Assembly: GCA_916700875.1 (NCBI GenBank)
Contig: CAKAKS010000031.1
Span: 12,535,124-12,599,123, forward strand
Source: Sebastes aleutianus
Lineage: Eukaryota > Chordata > Actinopteri > Perciformes > Sebastidae
DNA: 64,000 nt
Reading direction: 5' to 3'
The first letter of the stretch is position 1. Every line of letters starts with the position of its first letter. The notes beneath the pieces are model-generated. The model made no database searches. It worked only from the letters and a program-made list of their open reading frames with translations, and had not been told where the DNA came from. Position numbers and translations under genes: made by a program. Positions 48,116 through 61,079 of the stretch are shown here, in pieces.

Positions 48116-49563
48116 TAGGCCTGAACCAAGTATAAGGTCTGCTACAGACTGCAGGACAGAGAAGAGAAGACGAGAAAGTAAGATCAGGCTGAACAAGCTG
48201 AAATTGCTTGTCTCTCGTGGCCTGTTTTGGTAATTTGCCACAGCCCGATGACTCTCATCATATCTAATAGCTCACTGCTTGTTTACGGCTTTCTGTGATT
48301 TATAATGTGGAGAGAGTAGAAGGAGGCGGGGTGAGTGATGGAGAGGAGCAAATATGACTTTTATGGAGATCTAGAAGAGAGAGTGTGATTGGGATGAATG
48401 GGAAGTTGGCCCGACCAGCTCAATGCTTCATACCATCAACCTCAACTTCTCCGGCTATACTGCTGAACCCAGGCTGGTGGATGAATACAAATGTGGTTGT
48501 GATTGAGCTTGAGGCAAGCTTGTTTTTTTTCAAATGCAAATAAGGTGAAGGTCAAAGTAAATGAAATCACAGTAATACATGTATACTCTAGTAGTGTACA
48601 CCCCTCTTATTAATCTGCCCAATCCCTTTTCAGGTATTTCCTTGTAAACCTGACATCCTTACGTACTGTATGTGATCCCACAAGGTATTACATGGCATTT
48701 CTGCAAGCGCAGGAATTTACATATTTTCAGAGGAGACCTATGAATAATGTTTTAGCCGATTAGTCTGCTTGGAACATGTTTGCGGAACAACGTGAAATTA
48801 TCCCCTATCTGTCTGTCTCCGTCATTTGGATGCCGTTTGCCAACACGCTGCTTGAAGACGAAGGAGCAAGAGGATTTTTTTGCACATTTTGAAACACTGA
48901 AAACTTCTGTTTTTGTATGATTGGCTTCACTTTACCTTTATTAATGAGCATATAACCATGATGTGGCAAAGGTATGGGGTGCAGCCAATAATGGTTCCTC
49001 ATACCAGTAGTTGTTGATGGAAGTGAACTGTGTAAAAATGTTCTCCACGGCAGGGTCCCTTTGTAATAACAGGATAAATATCGCTAACTAGCTTAGTGTT
49101 ATTCAAAAAATTTGGCATAGAAACCGATAAAGCACACAGACACACAGACACACACACCTGGACATCTCCGCATGGCCATCTGTCACAAGACTAGATCTGC
49201 CAACAGTTCTCTCCTCGCTTTCTTGCCTTCACTGTCTGAACCCCACTGGTCATATTGTCCAGTCTGGCTCACACACCCTCCATATTTTACAGTGGATAAA
49301 ATTGCTTTGCATTAAATACCAGTTAGTTCTGGTCAACTGATTTGATTGGAAAGGATCTATTGTTGAGATTCATTAAAACAATTCTAGCGTGTTTTACTTT
49401 TATTGTAGTGTCTGACTGGGGAAAGCCGTGAGGTGGTTACTGTATGCTGCTGCAAAATGAATGTTTTTGTATACTGTAGCATATACCAATAGTACTGTAG
49501 TAGCGCAGGCTGGTCTCATACACTGACGAAAAGTAATGCACTGTAATTCTGGTATATCCTACG

Positions 49564-50201
49564 CATACTTGCCAACTTTTCCATTGCCCTCTCCTGGTTT
49601 CCTCCCTGGGTCACAATTCTCCCCTATTATACCGATTTATGGCAAATTTTCAATTTTTTTTCCTTTTCGTTATCTTAGCCTGTTTCTGGAACTGAACAGT
49701 GTGTATAATCCCTACTGTTCGCGACACTTCAGTTTGAGTTCATGTTTAAGCTTCGCTCGCCACAACGAGCAAAAAGCCGTAGTGGTGCGGTGCAAACCAT
49801 TGGAAATAACGTGTTTCAGAGTTCAGTAGTGCTGTTGTCAGGTTGTGTCTGAAAGGACCTACAGTGAGTGAGAGAAGGAGAGAGAAATGGAGAGAACTAT
49901 GAGAAAGAAATACTGTAGCAGGGGCAAAAAATGAATACAAACTGATGATGATGTTTATACCAGAGATTCACAAGCCAAGTTCACACCAGAGGCATGAATT
50001 ATTCAGTTTTCTTTCCTGGGAGTTAAAGGTAAAATCAAAAGTTTAACATAAAAAAAGCTGTTGCAGTGTACTTATTATTTTGTTATTTTCATTCTTTTAA
50101 AGTCATCAGAATGCAGGAAACAGTCTCTGAAACTGGGGGAGGACGCCAGCTTTGGTTTTGAAATCCTCCCTTTTTTTAAGGTCTCAAGGTTGGCAAGTAT
50201 G
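49564..50201. mobile_element. Non-autonomous element with short inverted ends
   Basis: The left end 'catacttgccaactttt' and the right end 'aaggttggcaagtatg' are inverse over about 15 bp. The 638-bp interior has no convincing coding frame; two internal parts ('ctcctggtttcctccc' and 'gggaggacgccag') are also partly inverse. It resembles hAT-type fish MITE ends. A fragment with similar words lies near 23978-24030. Confidence 0.55.
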
Positions 50202-50254
50202 ATCCCACGTGATCAGTTCATGACAAAACATGTCACATAGGGATGAGGTCGGGC

Positions 50255-50555
50255 TGCATTGGACTCCTTTCACCCAGGAGACCAATGTTCAGAAGTCAAC
50301 GTTGATTTATTTGTCACAGAATTTAAGTGAAACCACTTCGGTGTTATTTTAAGCCAAACCAAAATCTTTTCCTAAACTTAACTAAGTGATTTTGTTGCCT
50401 AATCCTAACCAAGTCGAAATTTTCCTATGCCTAACTAAGTAGCTTTCTTGCCTAAACTTAAGGAAGTTGTTTCCTGTGAAGATGGAAGTTTATTTTGAAA
50501 GGACTGTATGCATGTAACGAACGGATATGGACACGTGTTGCTGGACATTCTTAGG
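50255..50555 (-). repeat. Interspersed repeat, family B copy 4
   Basis: This is the reverse complement of 26380-26650: 'caggagaccaatgttcagaa', 'ttttcctaaacttaactaag', 'gcatgtaacg' and 'gtgttgctggacattc' occur in reversed order. Confidence 0.65.
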
Positions 50556-51139
50556 AAAAGGAACAAAAAGGATGGAAAACTTTTTCGTAAGATATCAAAG
50601 AAACCGTTGTATGAAACTATATTGAGTAGTGCTATACTTTTTAGCCAAGCTCGAGGCTCAGTAGAACAAAGCCAACAACAACAACAAAAACTATCCTTTG
50701 ACTTTGAAAAGTTTGTCTTTCTTAGCCCAGAAATAGCAAACCAGCAAACAAAAAGCACACTGGCTCAAGTGTACTTGTGATTGACTGCTGATCTAACAGA
50801 TGTGTTTTAACTGTCATGGAAATTGTGGTGTTAAAGATTTATGAAATGTAATTTGTATGAAATGTAATGTTACCTTGTACGGGAATGTGCTTTATGGCAC
50901 AGAGATGTTTTTTATCGTTTGTTTGTACCACTTTATAAGGCTGCATGTAGCTCATTGTAGGGTGCTCACTTGTTAGAGAGGACGAGAAGAAGAATTGATA
51001 GACAAATATTGTGTTTGTCCATTTTGTTGCCTCTCTCATCACTCTAAAGTGATGTTAAGTTGCCACGACATAACTGTGACATGCATGTACACTAATATCC
51101 CCAAACTCACAGAAACTCTGGGTAACATTTCATTTTTGC

Positions 51140-51392
51140 AACAGAGTTGCAACAACAATTGATTAATCAATTATTTGTCAACTATTAAATTAATCAACAA
51201 CTATTTCGATAATCGATTAAGCGGTTTGAGTAAATTTTTAAGAAAAGAAAAAGCCTAAATTCTCTGATTTTTTGGGAAACAACATTTTTTCACCATTTTC
51301 TAACATTTTGTAAACCAAACATTGATTAATCCAGAAAGTAAATGACAGATTAATCGTCAATGAAAAGGATTGTTAGTTTGAAGCCCTAAGTG
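51140..51392. repeat. Interspersed repeat, family C copy 3
   Basis: 'gagttgcaacaacaattgat', 'tttcgataatcgattaagcg', 'tttttcaccattttctaaca' and the end 'gttagtttgaagccctaag' follow the same order as the copy at 27054-27392. It is shorter in the middle. Confidence 0.6.
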
Positions 51393-52482
51393 AAGGCAAA
51401 CAGTTTATGGATCCACAGAAACAACAAGTCATCTTAAAATAGCTGGGGTAAAATTGGGATCCGAAAGCTCTATTCCATTATGGGACCCATAATTAGTTGC
51501 TGTTTTTCTTTGTTATTGATAATTACACTGGTAAATGATCTAGCCAAATATCCAGTTGTGCTGTCTGTGATGTCTTGGCTCCTTGTAAGATAAGATCAAT
51601 AAAATGTGTAACAGTTCTAGTTGGCTGAATATGTTTAATATTTAACATTGTCCCAGCAGGTTATGGAATGTAGTTTTTGTGTTGTACACGACACATTTGT
51701 GTTTGTCCTCCTTTTGAAGTGTTACTCATCCTTCTGCGGTAACATAGTGACACCTGGTGTTGGGGAGGTGTATTACAAATGGCTGGCTTAACCATGTTTA
51801 AAGAACATGGAACCATTCATAACACTACTATCACTTGTATATGATGTTAAAAAACATTTAGCAGTTTTTCAGCAAACAAATCTGTGTCTTATCTATTTGT
51901 TATAACCTGATACTTTATTGATTCCAATGGGAATCTATCAATGAAGCATCTTACTATTCTGTTCTTTTATCACGTTTCACATTTTCACCGTCATCATAAC
52001 AGCTGAGTAGCTCCTAATGTTACCTTTATATGATTAATGTCTACATTTCAATTTTTAATTTTGTTTTAACTTTATTTTTCAAGAGGTGAGCCACCATAGT
52101 GACATATAACAAGGTAGACAGGAAGGATAATAAATAAAAAAAATAATAATAAAAATGGGATAAAAGGACACACAACAAATCTTATACAAAACCAGGTAAA
52201 AAAAAAATTACAAAAAAGGTTACACAAATTATATCTCAAAAAATAATAAAAGCTAAAATAATACAACTGTATATACTCTCCCAACTTATGTCTACATTTG
52301 CTGGCAGTACTTTTGCCTGACTAAGATATCCTACTCCTCCCAGTTCCGGTGACGTTATGGGACCTTTCTTCTATCTGGCAGCGTCTCTAAATTTAAAATG
52401 TAGACAAACACCTCATCACCTTCCTTTGATATATAAAAACCAGATCATAGTGCCAGCAGGTTGGCACCAGTATCAACACATA

Positions 52483-54103
52483 CAGACGTAGACAAAGTTG
52501 TTGGTAACGTTCCGTTAAAGAGAGAAAAACCCACAATGGTCACTGAAATAACTTGAAACTGACAAAAGTAATAATAAATAAAAATTTACTGAAAATTAAC
52601 TAATGAAAATCAGCTGTTGCTTTTGAATTGTGGTTCAACAGAATCATTTTAAAAAACAAACTGATGAAACTGGCCTAGACAAAAATGATGGTACCCCTAG
52701 AAAAGATTGAAAATAATTTGACCATAGGGACATATTAAACTAAGGTGTGTCCTGTAATTAGCATCACAGGTGTCTTCAAACTTGTAATCAGTCAGTCTGC
52801 CTATTTAAAGGGTGAAAAGTAGTCACTGTGCTGTTTGGTGTCATGGTGTGTACCACACTGAACATGGACCACAGAAAGCTAAGGAGAGAGTTGTCTCAGG
52901 AGATCAGAAAGAACATTATAGACCTTCATGTTAAAGGTAAAGGCTATAAGACCATCTCCAAGCAGCTTGACGTTCCTGTGACTACAGCTGCACATATTAT
53001 TCAGAAGTTTAAGGTCCATGGGACTGTAGCCAACCTCCCTGGACGTGGCCGCAAGAGGAAAATTGATGACATATTGAAGAGACGGATAATACGAATGGTA
53101 ACCAAAGAGCCCAGAACAACTTCCAAAGAGATTAGAGGTGAACTCCAAGGTCAAGGTACATCAGTGTCAGATCGCACCATCCGTCACTGTTTGAGCCAAA
53201 GTGGACTTAATGGAAGACAACCGAGGAGGACACCAAATCATAAAAAAGCGAGACTGGAATTTTCCAAAATGCATATTGACAAGCCACAAAGCTTCTGGGA
53301 GAATGTCCTTTGGACAGATGAGACAAAACTGGAGCTTTTTGGCAAGTCACATCAGCTCTATGCTCACAGACGAAGAGATGAAGCATCCAAAGAAAAGAAC
53401 ACTGTACCTAATGTGAAACATGGAGGAGGCTCGGTTATGTTATGGGGCTGCTTTGTTGCATCTGGCACAGGGTGTCTTGAATCTGTGCAGGGTGCAATGA
53501 AATCTCAAGACTATCAAGGCATTCTGGAGCGAAATGTGCTGCCCAGTGTCAGAAAGCTTGGTCTCAGTTGCAGGTCATGGGTCCTCAAACAGGATAATGA
53601 CCCAAAACACAGCTAAAAACACCCAAGAATGGCTAAGAACTAAACATTGGACTATTCTGAAGTGGCCTTCTATGAGCCCGGATCTAAATCCTATTGAACA
53701 TCTGTGGAAGGAGCTGAAACATGCTGTCTGGAGAAGGCACCCTTCAAACCTGAGACAGCTGGAGCAGTTTGCTCACGAGGAGTGGGCCAACATACCTGTC
53801 GACAGGTGCAGAAGTCTCATTGAGAGTTACAGAAATCACTTGATTGCAGTGATTGCCTCAAAAGGTTGTGCAACAAAATATTAAGTTAATGTTACCATCA
53901 TTTTTGTCTAGGCCAGTTTCATTAGTTTGTTTTTTTAAATGATTCTGCTGAACCATAATTCAAAAACAATATCTGATTTTCATTAGTTAATTTTCAGTGA
54001 ATTTTTATTTATTATTACTTTTGTCAGTTTCAAGTTATTTCAGTGACCATTGTGGGTTTTTCTCTCTTTAACGGAACGTTACCAACAACTTTGCCTATGT
54101 CTG
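52483..54103 (+). mobile_element. Tc1-like transposon with long IR/DR ends
   Basis: Inverted repeats of about 211-213 bp (52483-52693 and 53891-54103) match with few differences and are flanked by TA (52481-52482, 54104-54105). Each arm has two related direct repeats, an outer 'gtagacaaagttgttggtaa' and an inner 'ctagacaaaaatgatggtac', the arrangement typical of Sleeping Beauty-type elements. The 1.6-kb body holds one transposase gene with a single frameshift. The arms are alike enough to suggest a fairly recent insertion. Confidence 0.95.
52828..53884 (+). pseudogene. Tc1-like transposase, one frameshift
   Basis: Two overlapping frames make up a transposase that can start at 52828 or, more usually for the family, at the MDHRKLRRE methionine (52864). 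The N-terminus has paired-type helix-turn-helix segments and a GRGRKRK basic motif of the nuclear-localisation type. Catalytic residues are WTDETK (first Asp), QDNDPKHS (second Asp) and NPIEHLW (Glu), the DD34E layout. After QDNDPKHS the frame stops at 53616 and the protein resumes one frame over (AKNTQEWL...), consistent with a two-base loss in a CA run near 53610. It ends at 53884. All other family motifs are present, so this copy is one lesion from open. Confidence 0.95.
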
Positions 54104-54403
54104 TAAGTGGCTGGATGACACAAATGCAGCTGATTTTCAGAAACCACATTAAATGCCTTGCTGTGCAATGTCTCACATTTCATATTCAAGTGTTGGTTCG
54201 TTATCGGTGACTAAGGAAACCATATATATATATATTTAAAAAAAAAAGAAATGCCTGCAGCCGATTCTGGAAAGAGAGCGAAAAGAGGCCAGAGACAAAA
54301 GATGATGTTGGAGGGATAAAAGGATGAGGGGGTGAGGGAGGAGTGGAGGTGGTAAGTGATGGTGGTGCTGCTGGTGGGGGGGCTTGTACACGAGGAGTTA
54401 GCA

Positions 54404-54408
54404 TGAGA

Positions 54409-54471
<63 letters not shown>

Positions 54472-54475
54472 GAAA
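54404..54475. repeat. GA-rich microsatellite
   Basis: Mostly GA units with occasional GAAA interruptions, located about 280 bp upstream of plppr1 exon 3. Confidence 0.9.
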
Positions 54476-54753
54476 AGAGATGTTTTATTTTTAGGATTTA
54501 TGCAGTTGTTATGTATTAAAACCTGTTAGAAACGTCACAGCTGAGAGAGGAGCGGGATCAGCCGCAAAACAAATCATTTAGGGAAATTTTTAACCACTGA
54601 AAACTGAATTGAGTATAGGAGGAAGCCTTCAGTGCGCTGGATATACAACTAACAAGTCCGCCTTTCCCCCTTCTCGTTCTTCTTTTTCTTCTCCTCTTCT
54701 TCAACTTCCTCTACTCTCTCGCTCTATCCCTCTCCAACATGTTCTTCTTCCAG

Positions 54754-54942
54754 CTCGTCATCATGTCCGGCACGGTGTTGTTGGCCTACTACATGGAGTG
54801 CACGGACCTGTTTAGCGTGCACGTGCAGGGCTTCTTCTGCAACGACGCCGAGCTGATGAAGCCCTACCCGGGCACGGAGGAGTCCAGCTTCATCCCCCCT
54901 CTCATCCTGTACTGCGTGGTGGCTGCTGCTCCCACCGCTATA
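54754..54942 (+). CDS. plppr1: plppr1 exon 3, 63 codons
   Basis: The acceptor TTCTTCCAG ends at 54753 after a long pyrimidine tract; the donor is ATA followed by GTGAGT. The exon is 189 bp, phase 0 at both ends. It encodes LVIMSGTVLLAYYMECTD (end of helix 1), an extracellular or luminal loop with VQGFFCND and MKPYPGTEESS, then the start of helix 2 (FIPPLILYCVVAAAPTAI). The FFC-D and KPYPG motifs are family hallmarks. Compared with what I know of mammalian PLPPR1, most differences are conservative. The phosphatase-like motifs of the family lie downstream, outside the window. Confidence 0.95.
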
Positions 54943-56139
54943 GTGAGTAAAAACCTCTTTTATCTTTGTTTTACAGATGTGGCATGAATGTGTTTCTTCA
55001 CGCTCTATCTCTCTGAAAGAGCAACCATTTGTTCTCTTCTTACAGCTTTTCACATTTGAAACCTATTATTGTTCTTATTGATGTTTTTTTTTCAATAAAC
55101 TACAACCATCAAAAATGTAATTATGACATAACCACTACTCCACTAAGTATCATAATGTTGCCAGACTTTATTTACAGTTAGAATATGCTGCTAACTTAGC
55201 CTAACATGACCTACTGTTGTGACAGTGTTTGTAAGTGCACATAAGTCACTTCAGTGTTGAATTAAATATGTTATATTTGATTTTAAAAAAGTCATCAATG
55301 CAGAATAGAAATTCAGCTATTTATCTTTGCACCTCTATCCTTGGTAAATTCCACTTTCTCAAAATATGGGAGAAAAACTCAAAGCACAATGTTTGACTGA
55401 AGACCGTTTTCACATCTTTTTAAGTTTGGTACCAATTTCACAAGCTGAACTTTTGGCTCTCTGTTTTGAACTTACTACACCGTCTCTCTACACAATCTCT
55501 AAAACAGGTTATTTGCTTGTTTCGCACCACGAAAACATCACGCTGAATGCACAAGTGAAAGTCTTCAAGGAGAAGTGTATGTGAGCTGCATATGACGAAC
55601 AAACATTTTCCTGCACTACGGTGTGATTTCTTAAACAGCACGTCCATGGAGATTCTGAGTCATCCAGGCCACGGTATAGCTCCCAGTGCTAGAAGGAACC
55701 ATTCATTCACAATTCCTTTAGTTCTGCTGAATGAAAGGGACGCCCGTGCATCGGTGAAACTTCTTCAACATCAACAGGGAGTAGAGTCGCCTTTGACTCA
55801 GTGCCTATAATTATAATGTAGCTGATGTCACTCTGTCCTTTTACAGCTGTTGTTTAATAGAACAACACACTAATTCTAAGCACATTTTGAGTATATGGTG
55901 TATTCACATTGGAAAAAGGGACAACATAAAGAATACTAAATTATGGTTGATCTTCGACTGTGCTGTTGATGGACACTATTCTCCCACAATGCAAAGGATA
56001 TTAAAGGAAATGGAGGAGCTGCAAAAAAATATATTTAATTGTGGGAGGTGATGGTGAAACAACTCCAAAAAAGGTATTAATACTTAAGAGAGACGTGTTG
56101 CAGCCTCTTTGTGAGATTTAATTGTCAGTGACCAGTGGG

Positions 56140-56625
56140 GCAGCTCTGGGGTCTGAAAAGTGAAGCCAAATGCGGAAGTGCCATAAACTTGCATTCTTTC
56201 TAATAGCCAGCAGGGGGCGACTCCTCTGGTTGCGAAAAGAAGTCAGATTGTATAGAAGTCTATGAGAAAATGACCCTACTTCTCACTTAATTTATTACCT
56301 CAGTAAACATTGTAAACATGAGTTTATGGTCTCGATCGCTAGTTTCAAGTCTTCTTCAATACAGCATGATGTTCATTTTGTAAATTATGGTCCCATTTAG
56401 AGTCAAATAGACCATAAAGCAGGGGATGCTTTAGGGCGTGGCTACCTTGTGATTGACAGGTCACTACCACGGCTTTGTTCGGTTTGGGAGTTGTCCGTGT
56501 TTTCGTCTTAGAAATTAAACCCTTTCACGGTGTGTTCTCAGTTCATGAAAGTTAATATCAACATTTTGGTCTGTCTTATTCAGCGTTCGGTTGCTCCACC
56601 CTCTTGTGTCACTTCTGGTTGATTT
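56140..56625 (+). repeat. Interspersed repeat, family A copy 3
   Basis: It follows the copy at 2610-3201 closely ('gccagcagggggcgactcct', 'cagcatgatgttcatttt', 'agggcgtggctaccttgtga') and ends near 'cctcttgtgtcacttctggt'. Confidence 0.75.
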
Positions 56626-58886
56626 GTATATTTACTGCTAAAACAGTCACACTATGACAATCAGTATGAAGCACATACTGTATAGAATTAGTATATGCAG
56701 CAGTATGGATTTGGGACATACATTCATTTTGATATGTCACTGCAGAAAAGCTACAGGTGTAGCTAATAGCATCAGTGGACCTTTTTCACTGCAGGTATTT
56801 ATACTTGTCATAGCAGGAGACACTACAAGTGTAATTAAAACCGTTAACGATGGCTCTATGTCTCAGTCAGCCAATGTCACTGAGCCAACACAGCAGAGTG
56901 CAGCCCTCATTAGTGTTATTGATTACACTCTGTGTTACCTATGAGGACATTTCAAAAATATCTTGTGTGAATATTCCCTTTTCTGAACACTTAATGACCA
57001 ACAAATATATTAGACATGTCCAAGCTGTTAATTTGAAAAGCTCAGTGACAGTTGTGGAAGAATGTAGGGCAAGTATTACATGTGCAGTGCTGATTCAAAT
57101 GCTGTAGCAACATGCAGCCACCAGGTGTCAGTGTAGCTCCATGCTTGTTGAATCTAACCCAGCACACCAACCCACTAAGGCGCCATATGTCTCTGGGCCC
57201 CCTGGGTCAGTTCATTAATATAAACCTGTGTCAAAGATATTCCGAACACCTCCCGAAGACTGTTTGCATATGTCTGTTTAATATTATAATTTGTTTTCTC
57301 ACGTTTGAATAGGACCATATGCGAAAGGAAAAGACGAGTCAATCCCAGAATACAGAAACAGAAGTCTGGTTCAGGCTGTTTGAAGTATAGCTGCTGCTTT
57401 ATGCTCAGCCATAGGCCTCAGTGTATTTCATGAAGTGCATACATGTTAAGGGCTGCAGTCGTGCATCACATCAGTTTCGATTGTTCAGATTGATGTGTTT
57501 AAAATAATCAATTCGCAGCTTTGGCTTTGACTTTAATACTCGTCACCTGGGGAGTCAGTTGTTAAAAAGGAAATACTGTAAATACTTTAAGTTGTAAGCT
57601 GAGCATACAATTAAGGGATTTGATGTTGACTAAAGGGTTCAACCAGAAATACTGTAAACCTAAATTATTAGATTGCACCATGATCCTTCTCATTGTCAGA
57701 TGTGTAAGTGTGCAGCAATTGTATGATAATTTACAGTAATTTACATTTTGAGCCGGTGAATGTTGGCTGTAGTTATTTTATCCCCCATTTACCTGTGTAA
57801 TGAAACCAACTATATACTGCTACAGTATATAATTGCCAACTAACTGTAGCCAAAGAGTGTGTGGTGAGTCCTTTAGGCATTTTCACTAAAACAGCAACAA
57901 CTTTTTTGTCATCTGTGTGAGCCAAACATAACTAATTAGCTAAATCTGCCTTTTCCAATGAGCCATCCCATCCTAATATTTCCTCATTGTGCGTGCTGTG
58001 TGTTTTTACAATTCAGTACTGTATGTCATATCTATTTTTAAATCGCATTGCAGCATTTGATTCACAAATTGATACAATTTCACAATGATATGACTTCCTG
58101 ACATACTCTAAAACAGTTAAGAATGTAAAAAAACTTAACAAACTTTAGAGATAAACAGGTCAAAGTTGTCAACTGTGCCATTACAGCCACTTGCATCTCT
58201 CACATTATTCTGTAGCATAATAATTACTATACCTTTCCTATGCATTAACTATAATTTGATGTACTGTACCTATACTTTATGTGTATATATATATGTGTAA
58301 GAAGTGTGGGGTATATGTAGTGATGGTAGACTTATTCATTACCCACTACACCATTGAAGTATGTCTCAATATCTCGATGTCATTATGGAATTTGATGTGT
58401 GAATCTTACTTCATATCAGTCCCTTTCTTGGTTAAGTTATGTTCTGTTGAATGCTCCACTGCAAATCTAAGATTTAGTTAAGAACTGCAGAGTGTCATGA
58501 AAAGGCTTTTAGCAGTGCACTGTATGTGTCCCAATTTTATACCCCCGGTTTCAAACAGACTTTCTTTTCTATTACGATTTCAAGAGTCACTTAATCTGGG
58601 ATGTGATCGTAAAAGATGTCTGCTTCTTGGACACACGCCACCCATTTATTTGTAATGAGATATTACTGTTCTGCTGCCTCTTTGTGTCTCCCAGCTTTTG
58701 TGTTTATTATCTGGGACACTTTGTTCTTTGCTCTCAGGCTCTAAATATTGAGTTTGGTTACCGATATGTTAGTCTGAAGTAGAACTTGAATTACTGTCAC
58801 TTTTTATGGAAGAAGTAAAACACATCCTCTATTGCATTTCCTCCCTGTAGCTAATTGGTGTGCAGATGCATCAGCAGTCCACAGTG

Positions 58887-58888
<2 letters not shown>

Positions 58889-58964
<76 letters not shown>
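58889..58964. repeat. Long AC microsatellite
   Basis: About 38 perfect AC units. It is the longest pure simple repeat that I see in the window. Confidence 0.97.
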
Positions 58965-58967
<3 letters not shown>

Positions 58968-58969
58968 AG

Positions 58970-59160
58970 CCCGTATCCTAGCCTTAACCATCACAATTGC
59001 CTAACCCCAACCCTTACCCTAACCCTAAACGAAACCTAATTTTAATACCAAGTTTGAACCCTCAAACAGGCCTTTGAAGAAGTGAGGACCGCTCAAAATG
59101 TTCTCACTTTGATGGTCTAAAACATTGGTCACCACAAAGATAGATATACAAGAATATATA
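58970..59160. repeat. Fish repeat with telomere-like words
   Basis: Text such as 'aacccttaccctaaccctaa' and 'accctcaaacaggcctttga' then 'aaaatgttctcactttgatg' matches a common fish repeat that often adjoins CA runs. The CCCTAA words are part of that repeat rather than telomeric sequence. Confidence 0.55.
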
Positions 59161-60284
59161 CACACACGCACGCACGCACGCAATAGAGTATAATAAATTG
59201 GTTTGAAATCCAGAAGAGTGCTCTGATTGGCTAGGAAATGTGACAGACAGTATTATTCACAGCTGATTTGGTTAGAGTGCATCTGTGTGCAGTTTTGACA
59301 GACTCTTCTGCACTGATTACTTCACAAAGTAAGAAAAGAAAAGAAAAGAAAAAAAGAAAATATAATTTTAGACTGACTGGAAAGTATAACTAACTTCAGT
59401 GTACGTCTTGGTACAACGTTGCAATGGTCTTTTGTCTCTAATCGTTACACAATTTGATTTAATTTTTGTGTAGTTTTTACGTAAAACTCAATAAATCTTA
59501 ATAAGAGGAATCCTTTCTTCCTTTATCCTGCTTGCCTCTGATCACACACACAGCTCCTCGATGCTGTCTCAGCTGTTCAACTTTTGTTTAACACTGCTGG
59601 TCATTTCCCATATTTCCATCTCGTCCCTCTTTCTCTCTCTCTCATTGGCTTATAGTATGTGGTCTTAGTCTCTTTATCCATCTGTATGCCATCCCAAACT
59701 TTTTAATTGTGCCCTTTGAGAGTGCTGTGTCAGGTGCTAAAGTTGGGCGTCACACTGTATATCGCTCCGTCGCCACATGCGCCATAAACCAGAGAAGCAG
59801 CCAATCAGAATTAATGATGACAGGGCTCTGGGATGTTGGCCAATTAGCAAGGGGGGAAGTAATTTATTCAGAATGTTCCACATGGACGGACCAATGGGAG
59901 GCTGTAGAGGTTAGATGGGTCGTTTTGATGCAACCGACTATAAACCCGTTCATCCATGGACAGGCATCAGAAAGTCCATCATTCACCCGCAACATAATGA
60001 AAACATGATGTTGTTCTTTTCTATCGAGTGCGGATCCAAAGGAGACAGGTGGCTGACTAATGTAAGATACCGAGCGTAACCACCATGATTGACTGTAGAA
60101 GTTGTTCAAGATAAACTCTCTCTAAAGGTGTAGAGATATCAGAGAAGGACGGTGTTGAATTTGAAGAACTCCAATGTATTTTTTTCCATACCAATTTAAG
60201 GCCTTGATGGCTAATTCCACTAACTTTTATGTGTGTCTTGGTGGTGATACTGAAAATAATAGGCTCATTAAGAAGACATTAAAG

Positions 60285-60545
60285 GAGCATTAATTGATTT
60301 TTTTTCTCCACTTCGGGGAAGCATAACAAGCTGTAAACACACCGACTTTACATATTATCACCTTATAAAGTGAATGTGAATGTGAGCAAAGAGTGTCCTA
60401 TTTACACTACCAAGCAGACATGGAGCAACATTAGCATTCATTTGGAGTCGTGTTTCTGGCCACCCAGTGAGTGTAAGTTCAATATTCACTCTCATTTTAA
60501 CTTCGTTTTGATCTCCAATGATGCCTGAGGGAAATGGCTCTTTAG
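60285..60545. repeat. Interspersed repeat, family D copy 2
   Basis: 'cattaattgattttttttct', 'gcattcatttggagtcgtgt' and 'gatctccaatgatgcctgag' parallel the copy at 46310-46560. Both lie shortly before a TTAA-type MITE copy, so the two may have been duplicated together. Confidence 0.5.
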
Positions 60546-60710
60546 CTGCTAAATGTTCCACTATGTTCACCGGCTAATCGCTAACTTTGTCTGTCAGCAG
60601 TTTTGTGGTAGGTTGGAAATGTACAGTGTCAGAGCTTTTTTTGCTGAAAACAGCTGCCCGCTGCTTGAAACGACACTGATGAGAACGGTGAGAGTGAACC
60701 AAACAGTTAA

Positions 60711-61079
60711 AGGGACAGTGTGTAGGATTTGGCGGCATCTAATGGCGTGGTTGCAGATTGCAACCGAGTAACCCCCCGCTCACTCCTCCCTTTCCAAAAC
60801 CGTGGCAACTTTGCCTCTAGGGAACTACGGTGGCCTTCAGGTAATGTATAAACACTAAAGGCCAGTGTTTGGTTTGTCCATTCTATGCTATTGTAGAAAC
60901 ATGACGGAGCAACATGGTGGACTCTGTGAAGAGGACCCGCTCCCTATTTAGCTCATTCTAAGCTAATGAAAACACAACGATTCCTAGTATTAGGCGATTA
61001 TACACTAATGAAAACATAGTTCCAAATGTTATATTCCATTTCTGATAATAAATCCTCCTAAATGCCACACACTGGCCCT
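60711..61079. mobile_element. TTAA-flanked MITE, 369 bp
   Basis: Terminal inverted repeats AGGGACAGTGTGTAGGATTT and, inverse of the right end, AGGGCCAGTGTGTGGCATTT. TTAA flanks both sides (60707-60710 and 61080-61083). It shares its interior with the element at 47370-47707 ('gaagaggac.cgctccctat', 'aatgaaaacacaac'). Confidence 0.8.

Larger units (their letters stand above)
27973..54753 (+). other. plppr1: plppr1 intron 2
   Basis: This 26.8-kb phase 0 intron is bounded by GTGAGA and TTCTTCCAG. It carries the endogenous retrovirus, the Tc1-like transposon and several MITEs, described separately. Stretches near 28150-28980, 29480-30490, 32530-33560, 45490-46300, 48120-49560 and 51400-52480 show nothing that I recognise beyond low-complexity runs. 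Confidence 0.9.

Noticed and set aside
58975..59030. Telomere-like CCCTAA words
   Set aside because: They are short and imperfect and belong to a dispersed fish repeat next to an AC run, so they are not evidence of an internal telomere or chromosome fusion.
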